A DNA stretch of 64,000 bases from JAEUJM01 sp041918615 (lineage in GTDB: Bacteria > Actinomycetota > Acidimicrobiia > Acidimicrobiales > DATDAH01), in NCBI GenBank assembly GCA_041918615.1, contig JAYRVH010000022.1:1-64000 (forward strand), in the 5' to 3' direction. Shown here one piece after another: positions 33,391 to 41,875 of the stretch. Under the pieces are notes generated by a model. The model was not told the DNA's origin and ran no database searches. It saw only the letters and a list, made by a program, of their open reading frames with translations. Made by a program: the position numbers and the translations under genes. Each line of letters opens with the position of its first letter. The first letter of the stretch is position 1.

Positions 33391-33456
33391 GTGCCATCGC
33401 CCGCCGCGTGCCTGCGCCCGAGCGAGCTGCCGGCCTCGGCATGCGCTCTGCACTGA
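33391..33456 (+). CDS. Possible 21-residue leaderless upstream ORF
   Basis: The GTG is 7 nt after a TACTGT hexamer, as for leaderless starts here. The 21-residue product (VPSPAACL..ACALH) resembles no known peptide. It ends inside the start region of the methyltransferase in another frame, so its translation could couple to or dampen that gene. It may equally be chance. Confidence 0.2.
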   Translation: MPSPAACLRPSELPASACALH

Positions 33457-34109
33457 GGTCGGGACGCGAGACGCTGGCCCGCTACGCCGGGACCGGTCTG
33501 TCCACCCGGGCCCATGTCACGATCCGCTGGTTCTCCTGCCCGTTCGCTGCGGTCGAGGCTGCGCTTCCCGAGGGGCGGATCCTCGACGTCGGATGCGGCC
33601 ACGGTCTTCTCTCCCTGCGGCTGGCTGCCACGCCGGGACGTGAGATCGTCGCCATCGATCCCGACGGGTCGAAGTTGGCGGTGGCGAAGCAGGCGGCGGC
33701 CGGGTCGCCGCCGCTGATCTCACCGCTGACCATCGAAGAGATGGCACCTGGTCACCTGCCGGACGGGATGATCGACGCGGCGGTGCTCAACGACGTCCTC
33801 TACCTGATGACGCCTGAACGCCAGCGACGTCTGCTGGGCGACCTGGTCGACCGGCTGCGGCCGGGGGGGCGCCTGGTGATCAAGACGAACGCTCGGTCGC
33901 CGCGCTGGAAGCTCGCGCTGGCGACGGTCGAGGAATGGTTGGCCACGGGCGCGCTGGGCATCACCCGCTCCGACGGTGAAGGCCTGCACCTGTGCCCGCC
34001 CGACGAGATCGCCGGCTGGCTGCAGGAACGGGGACTTCTGACCGAAGGCCGTCGGATCGACCGGTGGTACCCGTGGCCGCACTACCTCCTGGTGGCAGTG
34101 AAGGGCTGA
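33441..34109 (+). CDS. Class I SAM-dependent methyltransferase
   Basis: A 222-residue protein with motif I ILDVGCGHG at residues 47-55, an acidic residue in AIDPDGSKL, and ALNDVLYLM in the fourth-strand region; RLRPGGRLVIKT matches motif post-III. It should methylate a small molecule or glycan. The ATG at 33441 is chosen; a GTG at 33408 adds 11 residues with no better ribosome site. It is divergent from a B12-type radical SAM gene and convergent with the GT-C-like gene (5 bp apart). Its substrate is unknown. Confidence 0.8.
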   Translation: MRSALRSGRETLARYAGTGLSTRAHVTIRWFSCPFAAVEAALPEGRILDVGCGHGLLSLRLAATPGREIVAIDPDGSKLAVAKQAAAGSPPLISPLTIEEMAPGHLPDGMIDAAVLNDVLYLMTPERQRRLLGDLVDRLRPGGRLVIKTNARSPRWKLALATVEEWLATGALGITRSDGEGLHLCPPDEIAGWLQERGLLTEGRRIDRWYPWPHYLLVAVKG

Positions 34110-34114
34110 TCTGA

Positions 34115-36313
34115 TCACGGCGGAGGGGCCAACCACACCTCTGCCCCGACGGGGATGAGCTCGGTGAAGACCCGACCCGCCAGGTCGGCTGGAAGTTGCG
34201 GGGCGGTCACCAACTCGGCGTGGTAGAGCGCGAGGATCACGTCGGGAGCGGTCTCCACCAACCGGTTGGCCTCTTCGGCGAGGTCGAGGCCCTGATCGCA
34301 ATCGGCCGGGCGTGGGCCTTCTGGCGGGCACAGGTGGGGGGCCGTGCCGTAGAGCGTGTTTGCCTCGGTGTAGCGCTGTGCCGCATCCAGCCGGAGGGGC
34401 CCCGCGGTCCGAAGGAACTCCCGCACGTCGTCGGCCAATCGGCCGGCGGCCAGACGGGCATCGGCCGCCGGCCGCCAGACGGCGATCCGCTCTGCCTCCC
34501 GGGGAGCGTGCCTCGTCCCCGCTCGGAGGACCCAGAACGTGCCGGCGACCTCGGCGGTGTCATCGCCGAGGCGACGACCGGCGCCGAAGTCGGGAACGAG
34601 CGTCCTGGTGAGCGTGTCGACCCCTCGGCTCTCCAGGTAGGCGAGCAGGGTCCGGGAGAGATCGCGCATCCGGGTCCCCCCGCCGTACGCAACCGCGAAG
34701 GGCCCACTCTGACCGGCGGCCGCCGCCACCGCCGGTGGGCCGAGCGCGGCGATGGCCTCGTAGTGCCAGTTGTCGCCCTGGTCGAGCGCGGGCCACTGCA
34801 GTCGGGGCAGGGAGACCGCCACCAGGGCGAGCGTGGCGATGGCCGCCCACATGCCGCGGCATCGTCTCCCGGCGCGGGTCGGTGCAGATCCGATCGCGAC
34901 GGCGATCACCGCGAGCCAGGCGAAGGCTTCGATCGGGATCAGCCAGATGGTCGAGAAGGGCTGGTAGCCGCTCTCGGTCGGTATCCGGCTGGCGCTCAAT
35001 GCCCCCGCGCCCAGCGCCGCGGCGGCGGCAGCGACGAGACGACGGGTTGTTCGGTCAGAGCGACGCCACACGAGCGCCACCGCAATCGCGAGGCCGAGGA
35101 ACAGCGCCAGGGAGACCGGCGACCACGTGGCCGTGACCGCCCCCTGCCCGTAGTAGCGGGTGGGCAAGGGAGGACGCGTCATCGTCCGGAGCGCGGCGCT
35201 GGCATAGGGCCAGCCAAAGGTGGGCACGTCGGCGACGGCGGCCTGGGCGAGGGCTCGCACGTTGCCCCCTGCATTGACCACGGCATCGCCGGCGGGTGCG
35301 GACCAGCAGACGGCCAGGACGACCGCGCTCGCGATGATGAGCCGGTTGGGCGACGTCCCGGTCGGATGCCGGCGCGACGCCCACCATCGCCGGCCGACCA
35401 CCAGCGCCGCCACCGCCAACGCTGCCGCCGCGATGGCGGCGGCGACCACCCAGGCGGTGCGTGATCGGGACGCCGAGACCACGGCCAACAGGGCTCCGAT
35501 GGCCACGGCCACGGTCGCACCGATGGCGAGGTCGTCCGCATCGGCCCGCCGCGGCTGTGCCCGTGGTGGCGATCGGTGTCGGCCCCGGAAGGCGGTCAAG
35601 GCGTCATGGACGGGAATCGCCATCACCACGGCGGCCATGACGGCAACGAGGATGCCGAAGCCGAGGTGGGCCTGGAGCACGAACGAGCCCGCGAGGACCC
35701 ATGCGGGAAGCAGACGGTGATCCTGGTCGGCGACCGCCCAGGTCAGCAGGAGAAAGCACAGGAACGGGAGGACCGGGATGGCGCCGTTGAGCGGTCGGTA
35801 CAGCACGGCCGGCGTGATGGCGAGGTAGACGGCGATGGTCAGGAGAACGGCAACCGAGGCGATCCATGCCCCCGAACGCCGATTGGCCGTGACGGCGATG
35901 CCGATGGCGGCGAGGACGTTGACGGCCGCGGCGCCGAGCAGGAGGCCGGTGCCGTAGCCGAACAGCCGCACCGGCACCGCGTACGCCCAGAACACGAGCG
36001 GGCCGGGGTGGTAGCTGTAGACCCCGATGAGGCGCTCCGTCGACGACGGCATGCCCAGGAGGGGCGAGTTGGGCCCGAGGACGTCGTCGGCCCGCACGGC
36101 GTGCACCGCCTCGTCGGCTGCAGGGAAGTAGCCCAGCCGGCTCGCGGCGACCGCACTTCCCACGATGAGGGCAAGGAGCAGGACGGTCAAACCGGCAAGG
36201 ACCATCGAGCCCGACCGGGCGGGGCCTCGCCCAGGGAGCCGGCCCGGTCCGTCTCGGTTCTCGGGCGCGGGACCACTCGTGGAACCCCTCACCACATCTG
36301 GGCTCAGGCCCAC
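34115..36313 (-). CDS. Large multi-spanning GT-C-like membrane protein
   Basis: A 732-residue protein with at least ten hydrophobic helices between residues 35 and 510, then a soluble C-terminal domain of about 220 residues. The first outer loop has DEAVHAVRADD, an acidic site like that of GT-C glycosyltransferases, which use lipid-linked sugars outside the membrane. A conserved GTPxxRY-type family signature was not found, so the class is inferred. The longest start is at 36313; an ATG 36 codons in (MVLAGLTVLLL) may be the true one. It overlaps the radical SAM gene by 10 bp and ends a three-gene operon with it and the AspH-like gene. Confidence 0.65.
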   Translation of the reverse strand: MGLSPDVVRGSTSGPAPENRDGPGRLPGRGPARSGSMVLAGLTVLLLALIVGSAVAASRLGYFPAADEAVHAVRADDVLGPNSPLLGMPSSTERLIGVYSYHPGPLVFWAYAVPVRLFGYGTGLLLGAAAVNVLAAIGIAVTANRRSGAWIASVAVLLTIAVYLAITPAVLYRPLNGAIPVLPFLCFLLLTWAVADQDHRLLPAWVLAGSFVLQAHLGFGILVAVMAAVVMAIPVHDALTAFRGRHRSPPRAQPRRADADDLAIGATVAVAIGALLAVVSASRSRTAWVVAAAIAAAALAVAALVVGRRWWASRRHPTGTSPNRLIIASAVVLAVCWSAPAGDAVVNAGGNVRALAQAAVADVPTFGWPYASAALRTMTRPPLPTRYYGQGAVTATWSPVSLALFLGLAIAVALVWRRSDRTTRRLVAAAAAALGAGALSASRIPTESGYQPFSTIWLIPIEAFAWLAVIAVAIGSAPTRAGRRCRGMWAAIATLALVAVSLPRLQWPALDQGDNWHYEAIAALGPPAVAAAAGQSGPFAVAYGGGTRMRDLSRTLLAYLESRGVDTLTRTLVPDFGAGRRLGDDTAEVAGTFWVLRAGTRHAPREAERIAVWRPAADARLAAGRLADDVREFLRTAGPLRLDAAQRYTEANTLYGTAPHLCPPEGPRPADCDQGLDLAEEANRLVETAPDVILALYHAELVTAPQLPADLAGRVFTELIPVGAEVWLAPPP

Positions 36314-37821
36314 GTGAAGTACACCGACGAGCCCGTGGGCCGGCCCTGATCATCGGCCTCGGGGCAGGCCAGGACGACCAGCTCGCGACCGTCGGCCAGC
36401 CGCACCCGATGCAGGCTCCCGCCGACTTCGTCGCGTTGCGGCAGGATCTCCTCGACCGCGGCCAGGCAGGCCGACACGACATCGGGGAGCTCTGCGCCCC
36501 GGCACCCGAGTGCGGCGGGAAGGAGCCCCAGCACCCGGTCGTCGCTGCCGCCGGTCACGATGCCGACGGCGTCGAGGCGCAGGCACGGCGCATCGACGCC
36601 GACGGTGTCCTCCCGCAGCGAACGGTGATCGTCGTCGGGCGTCACGCTCGCGCCGTCCGCCACCGCCCGCCGCTGGGCCTGTTCCCCGTGATCGTTCTCG
36701 CCCTGGTGTGGGCGCACGAACACAGGGCTCTCGCGCCAGGTGTCGATGCGGGCGATCGTTCGGCCTTCGCGCCGGTCGTCGAGGTGCGCCCGGAGCTTCG
36801 CCAGCTCACCTTCCCAGGTCGGCCGACTGCGGGTGAACTGCGCGGGATCCTCGCGTCCCAGTTCGGTGACGATCTCCTCGAGCTCTGGCACGGGCAGCTG
36901 GTACGGCGAGAGCCTGAGCGGATGGGTCACCGTGTTGACCGCGCAGTCGATTCCCCGTGCGTCGGACAGCCGGCAGAAGGCGGCGAGCTCCCGCCAGTTC
37001 TCGGTCATCAGGCAGTACGTGACGGTGACGTCGGTGTCCCGCACCGCCGCATGTTCCTGGAAGCGGTCGAGGTTGGCCTGCACGACCGACCAGGAGGACC
37101 CGACCCGGATGCGCTCGTGGGTCTCGGCCGTTGCCCCGTCGAGGGAGACGGCGATGTCGATCGGGCACATGTCCAGGATGTGCTCGACCCGGGGGGTCCA
37201 GTGGGTGCCGTTGGTCGTCACGTGGCAACGCGTCTGCAGGCCGGTGTCCACGATCATCTCCATGACACGCAGCGTCTCGCCGGCCAGGAAGGGCTCTCCG
37301 CCGAGGAACTTCACCCGCTGCAGGTGGGGCAGGAAGTCGGCCAGCTGGTCGAAGAACGCGTCGGTGTAGACCGCGGGCAGGGGCTCTTTGCCCTCGCGTT
37401 GCGAGCGTATGGAGGAGGACCACTCGCCGTCGCACATCACGCACTGGAGGTTGCACGTGTTGCTGAGCGCCAACTCGAGCTGCCGGGGCCACAGGGGGTC
37501 AGCGCCGGCGGGCTGGTGGTCGCGGTACCAGCGGGAGAAGGCCAGCTCGGGGCGGCCGGCATCCACCTGCCACTGGCAGAAGTCACAGCCCAGGTCGAGG
37601 TCGTGGCGTTCCATGGCCCGCCGCAGCGTCTGGGCCTGCTCTCCCCGCCAGATCTCGACGAGCGGCCGTTCGGTGACGTTGCCCAGCAGGTGGAAGTCGT
37701 TGACGCAGCAGGCCCGGACGAAGCCCCGCTGGTCGAGGTACATCGACACGAAGGGGGCATGGCACGCCGTTTCGACCGGACGAGCCGGTGCCCGGCGGCG
37801 GGCTCGGAATCCGAGGGGCAC
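36304..37821 (-). CDS. Radical SAM protein with N-terminal SPASM-like cysteine cluster
   Basis: The 505-residue protein has C20, C38, C39, C79 and C82 (CHAPF, ACC, CDFC) before the radical SAM cluster C123, C127 and C130 in NTCNLQCVMC. The N-terminal cysteines look like a SPASM or twitch auxiliary iron-sulfur site, which in most family members lies at the C-terminus. The barrel runs to about 300 (KFLGGEPFL, TTNGTHW, VSLDGAT). A C-terminal domain of about 120 residues is not recognised. Such enzymes modify peptides or sugars. It lies 40 bp after an AspH-like gene and overlaps the GT-C-like gene, so the three probably form one operon. Confidence 0.82.
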   Translation of the reverse strand: MPLGFRARRRAPARPVETACHAPFVSMYLDQRGFVRACCVNDFHLLGNVTERPLVEIWRGEQAQTLRRAMERHDLDLGCDFCQWQVDAGRPELAFSRWYRDHQPAGADPLWPRQLELALSNTCNLQCVMCDGEWSSSIRSQREGKEPLPAVYTDAFFDQLADFLPHLQRVKFLGGEPFLAGETLRVMEMIVDTGLQTRCHVTTNGTHWTPRVEHILDMCPIDIAVSLDGATAETHERIRVGSSWSVVQANLDRFQEHAAVRDTDVTVTYCLMTENWRELAAFCRLSDARGIDCAVNTVTHPLRLSPYQLPVPELEEIVTELGREDPAQFTRSRPTWEGELAKLRAHLDDRREGRTIARIDTWRESPVFVRPHQGENDHGEQAQRRAVADGASVTPDDDHRSLREDTVGVDAPCLRLDAVGIVTGGSDDRVLGLLPAALGCRGAELPDVVSACLAAVEEILPQRDEVGGSLHRVRLADGRELVVLACPEADDQGRPTGSSVYFTWA

Positions 37822-37861
37822 GGTGCGCGAATGCTACTCCCGGAGGCCCCAGCCGTGACCG

Positions 37862-38737
37862 TCAGCGCCGGCGCTGGTGCTCGAGCTGCCGGACCCGGTC
37901 GGGCATCTGGCGGAACGACGGGAAGAAGCGGTACTGGCGCTGAGTGAACCGGTTCAGCCACGAGAGCGGGAACCGGAGCGGCATGGCGGTCTCGATCATC
38001 ATCAGCACCCGACGGGAATCGGAGTCGTTCCACGCTTCGTGCAGCGCCCCGAGGTCGAAGACGACGCTCTCCCCCTCGCGCCAGTGCACCATCTCGTCGC
38101 CGATCCGGATGCGGCAGTCGCCGACCCGACCAGGAACGACGATCGGCAACTGATAGCGGAGCGCGCCGCGGTTGGTGCCCACGTGCTCGGCGATGTGCGA
38201 ATGGGGCTCGAGGGCCGAGAAGCCGACCGTCGTCATCTGCGGACAGTGCCTGACCGCCTCACGGAGGATCGGGAAGTACCGAGCGGTCTCGTCGATCCAG
38301 CGCTCATTGGCCATGAGGATCAGGACTCGCCACTCGCCCCGGTCGATCGGTGCGGACTGCATCGCTGCTTCACTGCCAGGATCGAGTCCCGCCACTTCGG
38401 CGACGTGGGGAATGGACTCGTGGCTCTCGAGGTAGCGCTCGAGCTCTTCGCCGATCCTCGTCCACGCCGCCTCGATGCGCTCGATCCAGGGAAAGCCGTC
38501 TGGGTCCCAGATCGCCGGCAGGTCGCCCCCGAAGCGGGTGATCGCCGCTTCGTTGAGGTCGAACAGTGACATGACCATGGCGCCCCGGACGACGGTCCAG
38601 CGCCGCCGGACGGGTCGGTCCAAGTCCTCGGTCGGGACGAGGTGGCGGGCTCGAGCCAGGTTGGTGCGCCAGCGACTCCTCACGGGGGCCGAGGGTACCG
38701 TCGGCAAGCCGCCGCGCCCGTGGCGCTGGTCCGGCAT
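37862..38737 (-). CDS. Aspartyl/asparaginyl beta-hydroxylase-like oxygenase
   Basis: A 291-residue protein whose C-terminal half has the AspH/LpxO-type core: H185 in AEHVGTNRGALRY, H233 in DLGALHEAWND and R243 as 2-oxoglutarate contact. This family uses only two histidines for iron. Members hydroxylate Asp/Asn side chains or lipid-A acyl groups. The first 110 residues are not recognised. The ATG at 38737 follows AGGAGG but with only 1 nt between, which is unusually tight; a longer reading to 39010 lacks family sequence and overlaps another gene. It leads the radical SAM/GT-C operon. Confidence 0.8.
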   Translation of the reverse strand: MPDQRHGRGGLPTVPSAPVRSRWRTNLARARHLVPTEDLDRPVRRRWTVVRGAMVMSLFDLNEAAITRFGGDLPAIWDPDGFPWIERIEAAWTRIGEELERYLESHESIPHVAEVAGLDPGSEAAMQSAPIDRGEWRVLILMANERWIDETARYFPILREAVRHCPQMTTVGFSALEPHSHIAEHVGTNRGALRYQLPIVVPGRVGDCRIRIGDEMVHWREGESVVFDLGALHEAWNDSDSRRVLMMIETAMPLRFPLSWLNRFTQRQYRFFPSFRQMPDRVRQLEHQRRR

Positions 38738-38857
38738 GCCTCCTCGCTCGGATGTCAGGAGCAGGCTCGACGATCGATCTGCCCCCGTTCCCAGTGCGGT
38801 CGGCTTCGGGCCTTCGTGGGATGCGACGATGTCCGACCCGACCGTGCGCGGATGGGT

Positions 38858-38863
38858 CACAAT
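38858..38863 (+). promoter_or_regulatory. -10-like CACAAT, possible leaderless promoter of DUF2231 gene 2
   Basis: CACAAT is followed by 7 nt and the GTG at 38871. It fits the leaderless pattern but departs from the consensus first base. Confidence 0.3.
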
Positions 38864-38870
38864 CGTGCTC

Positions 38871-39518
38871 GTGACATCCCCGAGAGGCCGAGATGACGCC
38901 GATGACCCGACCCGCGCCGGCCAGGCAGGGGCCGGACGAGCACGAACCGGCCACCGGGAGCCCGAGCCCCCTGCGGGGTCGGATGTCCCTCCGCTGCCGG
39001 CCGAGGGCATGGCGCTCGCCTCGCGACCAGGGTCGGTCTTCGCCGGGCCCGCCGGGCACCCCGTCCACCCGATCGTCGGTGCCGTGGCGATCGGCGCGTT
39101 CGTCGGCAGCGTCGGGCTCGATCTGGGCTCGTTCGTGGCCGACCCGGCCTGGGCCTACGCGAAGGCTGCGTACGTCCTCGGCGGCTTCGGTGTCGTCGTC
39201 GGCGTGCTGGCGGCCCTGTCCGGCCTGACGGATCTCGTCCGCGTGCCCCGGGGCACGATCGCATTCCGGACGGGCATCCGCCACCTCCTGTTGATGGACG
39301 CCACGCTGGCGGCGTTCGCCGTATCGTTCGTCCTCCGTCGGGGCTCGGACTTCGCGGTGAGCGATTCGCCCGACGGGGTGGCCGTCGCCCTTTCGGTTCT
39401 GGGGTTCGTCACCCTCGCTGTCGGCGCATGGACGGGGCTCCGCCTGACCTACACGCACGGTGTTCGCGTGCGTGCGGGCGACCATCGCCTCGAAGGGTTC
39501 GGCACGGCGGAGGGCTGA
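38871..39518 (+). CDS. Second DUF2231-type membrane protein
   Basis: A 215-residue protein: a hydrophilic N-terminus of about 45 residues, then four helices with GPAGHPVHPIVGAVAIG and LGLRLTYTHGVRV-like end segments (here GLRLTYTHGVRV), clearly paralogous to the gene at 31268. DUF2231 has no known function. The GTG at 38871 is chosen because of CACAAT 7 nt upstream; an ATG at 39009 (with GAGGG just before) would give 169 residues, closer to the paralogue. It is divergent from the AspH-like gene and 40 bp before a GT-C-like gene. Confidence 0.72.
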   Translation: MTSPRGRDDADDPTRAGQAGAGRARTGHREPEPPAGSDVPPLPAEGMALASRPGSVFAGPAGHPVHPIVGAVAIGAFVGSVGLDLGSFVADPAWAYAKAAYVLGGFGVVVGVLAALSGLTDLVRVPRGTIAFRTGIRHLLLMDATLAAFAVSFVLRRGSDFAVSDSPDGVAVALSVLGFVTLAVGAWTGLRLTYTHGVRVRAGDHRLEGFGTAEG

Positions 39519-39558
39519 ACCCGGTCGATCCGAGCGCGATCATCACCGCCGGGGGGTC

Positions 39559-40956
39559 ATGCAACCCGGCCGAGCGGCCCCACGGTCCGGTTTGGGTGCC
39601 GGAGGAGCGGCGCCCGGTAAGGTTCGGCCCTTGTTCAACGAAGTGGCGGGGCTGCCCGCTCGGATCTGGCGGAGCCCGCGCAATCGCAGGTTTGCCCTCG
39701 CGGTGCTCGTCGGCTTCGCGTTGCGCCTTGTTTGGGTCATCTGGGCCACCGGGCCGATCAGCGAGCCGTTGTCCGACCCGGCGCAATACCTGAACGCCGC
39801 GGTGCGGTTCTCGGGCCTCGGGACGCCCACGATCTTCGGGCAGCACACCGCCTTCCTGCCACCCGGCTACTCGCTGTTCCTCGCCCCTGCGGCCTTCGCG
39901 GCGCGCCACACCGGATGGATCAGCCTCAACTTCGCGGCCTCGTTGCTCAACGTGGCCCTGGGAACGGCCACGATCGTGATCACCGCGCTCCTGGCCCGAG
40001 CGTGGGTCGGCGAGGCCGCCCGCAACCTGACGGCATGGATCATGGCCCTGGCGCCGGGCCACATCTACTACACCTCGGTGGCACTGTCGGAGACGCTGTT
40101 CGCAACCATGACCGTCGGCGTGCTGCTCGCCGCCACCATCCTGTTGCGAGACGGGGAGCGCCGACGCGCGGCCGCCCTCGTCGTGCTGGGGTTGTTCGTC
40201 GGGTGGGCGATGCTGGTGCGCACGCCGGGGGCCATGCTCCTGTTCGCCCCGGCGCTCGTGCTGCGTGCCTCGTGCGGTTCCTGGGCGGGTGCCGCGCGGG
40301 CGACGGGTTGGGCGTTCGTGGGCACCCTCGTGCTCCTGGTCCCGTGGACCATCCGCAACGCGGTGCAGGTGGGTGTCGCCGTGCCGATCTCCACGAACAA
40401 CGCCGCGTTCATGTGCACGGGTCACAACGACAACGCCAGCGGCGGCTTCGACGCCACTCCCGAGGGCCTGCGTTACTGCTTCGGCGGTTCGGCCTACGAC
40501 GAGGGCAACGCGGACGAGGCGCGCTGGTACGGGGCCACGAGCAGGCGAGCGATCGGCTGGGCATTCACCCATCCCGTCGAGGAGATCCGGCTGACGCTCT
40601 GGAAGACCTACGACACCATGTCGGATGATCGCGAGGCGCTCAGTGACGCACAGGACTTCGGCGCCCGCCCGCTCGTCGGCGATCGGGTCCAGGGCCTGCT
40701 CCGCACGCTCGCCAACGGCTGGCACTGGGCCGTGCTCGCGTTCGGCGCGGCAGGGCTGGTGTGGTTGGCGGCCTGCCGGCGGGCCCTGCCCTTGTGGGTG
40801 ACCGGAGCGGCGTACCTCGTGGCGGTCTGGGGTGGCCTGGCGCTGTCGCGGTACCACCATGCGGTGATGCCCCTCCTCGCGGTCTTCGCCGCGGCGGCAC
40901 TGGCGGCGATCATCGATTCCGGCGAATCGCGGCCAGCCGGGGCAGAGGCGAGATGA
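39559..40956 (+). CDS. GT-C/PMT-like membrane glycosyltransferase
   Basis: A 465-residue membrane protein with about ten helices. The first outer loop has SEPLSDPAQYLNAA, a D-containing catalytic-loop pattern of the ArnT/PMT superfamily, which moves sugars from polyprenyl-phosphate donors. Near 100 is PPGYSLFLAP, a second typical loop. The ATG at 39559 has GGGGGG 8 nt upstream; longer readings are Arg/Gly-rich. It overlaps the RmlD-like gene by 4 bp (ATGA), so both are translated together, which suggests a deoxy-sugar-based polymer. Confidence 0.75.
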   Translation: MQPGRAAPRSGLGAGGAAPGKVRPLFNEVAGLPARIWRSPRNRRFALAVLVGFALRLVWVIWATGPISEPLSDPAQYLNAAVRFSGLGTPTIFGQHTAFLPPGYSLFLAPAAFAARHTGWISLNFAASLLNVALGTATIVITALLARAWVGEAARNLTAWIMALAPGHIYYTSVALSETLFATMTVGVLLAATILLRDGERRRAAALVVLGLFVGWAMLVRTPGAMLLFAPALVLRASCGSWAGAARATGWAFVGTLVLLVPWTIRNAVQVGVAVPISTNNAAFMCTGHNDNASGGFDATPEGLRYCFGGSAYDEGNADEARWYGATSRRAIGWAFTHPVEEIRLTLWKTYDTMSDDREALSDAQDFGARPLVGDRVQGLLRTLANGWHWAVLAFGAAGLVWLAACRRALPLWVTGAAYLVAVWGGLALSRYHHAVMPLLAVFAAAALAAIIDSGESRPAGAEAR

Positions 40957-41828
40957 GCCCGACCGAGCGTCACGTGTTGATCACCGGTGGTGCCGGCCAG
41001 CTGGCCCAGGCGGCGGGGCCGGCCTTCACCGCCGCCGGGTGGCGGGTGACGGCGCTCGACATCGACGAGCTCGACATCAGGGATCGCGACCTCGTGTTCG
41101 CCGTTGCCCGAGACCTGCGCCCCGACGCGATCCTGAACCTGGCGGCGATCCGGGATGCCGACCACTGCGAGGTCGACCCCGAGAACGCGTGGAAGACCAA
41201 CGACCTCGCCGTCCACCACCTCGCCGCCGCCTGCGAGGAGGTCGGTGGGCACCTCTGCACGATCTCGAGCGACTACGTCTTCGGCGGGGACCACGACGTC
41301 CCCTACGTCGAGTCGGACAAGGCAGAGCCGCTGTCGGTCTACGGCAGCTCGAAGCTGGCGAGTGAGGCGGTGGTCGAACAAGGCGCCACCGTGGTGCGCA
41401 CCGCCTGGCTGGCCGGACGGCGGGGCAGCAACACCGTGCGCACCATCATCGAGCTGTGTGCCGACCCGAACCGCGCGCTCGCCTTCGTGAACGACCAACG
41501 CGGAAGCCCGACGGTGGCCGAGGATCTCGCGCCCGTGCTCGTGCGGCTGTCCTCGGAACGTCGCCCCGGCGTCTACCACGTCACCAACCAGGGCGAGGCG
41601 ACGTGGTATGAGCTGGCATGTCACGTGCTGGCGTCTGCCGGGTACGACCCGGGCCGTATGCGCGGCATCAGCACCGACGAGCTCGAGCCGCCGCGAGCGG
41701 CCAGGCGACCGGCCTACTCGGTGCTCGACAACGCGGCGCTCCGACGCGATGGGATTCCGCTTCTCCCGGACTGGAAGGACGCAGTCGGCGATCTCGTCAG
41801 AGACATCGTGAGCGGCCGACCTGGCTGA
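40953..41828 (+). CDS. RmlD-like dTDP-sugar reductase
   Basis: A 291-residue extended SDR like dTDP-4-dehydrorhamnose reductase: NAD(P) loop TGGAGQLAQ near residue 11, DYVFGGD, and YGSSK as the Tyr-x3-Lys. The canonical RmlD of this window is at 50742; the two share VLITG, YVF, GVYHVTNQG-type and PAYSVLDN segments but differ in many places, so this may reduce another 4-keto sugar. Its ATG overlaps the GT-C gene stop. It ends 47 bp before a radical SAM gene with its own promoter. Confidence 0.8.
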   Translation: MSPTERHVLITGGAGQLAQAAGPAFTAAGWRVTALDIDELDIRDRDLVFAVARDLRPDAILNLAAIRDADHCEVDPENAWKTNDLAVHHLAAACEEVGGHLCTISSDYVFGGDHDVPYVESDKAEPLSVYGSSKLASEAVVEQGATVVRTAWLAGRRGSNTVRTIIELCADPNRALAFVNDQRGSPTVAEDLAPVLVRLSSERRPGVYHVTNQGEATWYELACHVLASAGYDPGRMRGISTDELEPPRAARRPAYSVLDNAALRRDGIPLLPDWKDAVGDLVRDIVSGRPG

Positions 41829-41863
41829 CCCTCCAGAGCAGGGGCGTCGACCACGGCGAGGGC

Positions 41864-41869
41864 TAGGAT
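41864..41869 (+). promoter_or_regulatory. -10-like TAGGAT, leaderless promoter of radical SAM gene
   Basis: TAGGAT, exactly 6 nt and ATG at 41876. No Shine-Dalgarno is seen. Confidence 0.5.
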
Positions 41870-41875
41870 CAGCGG

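Noticed and set aside
33321..33602. Longer N-terminus of the radical SAM protein at 31884
   Set aside because: The extra residues are not family-like and overlap the divergent methyltransferase; the ATG at 33320 has a good ribosome site.
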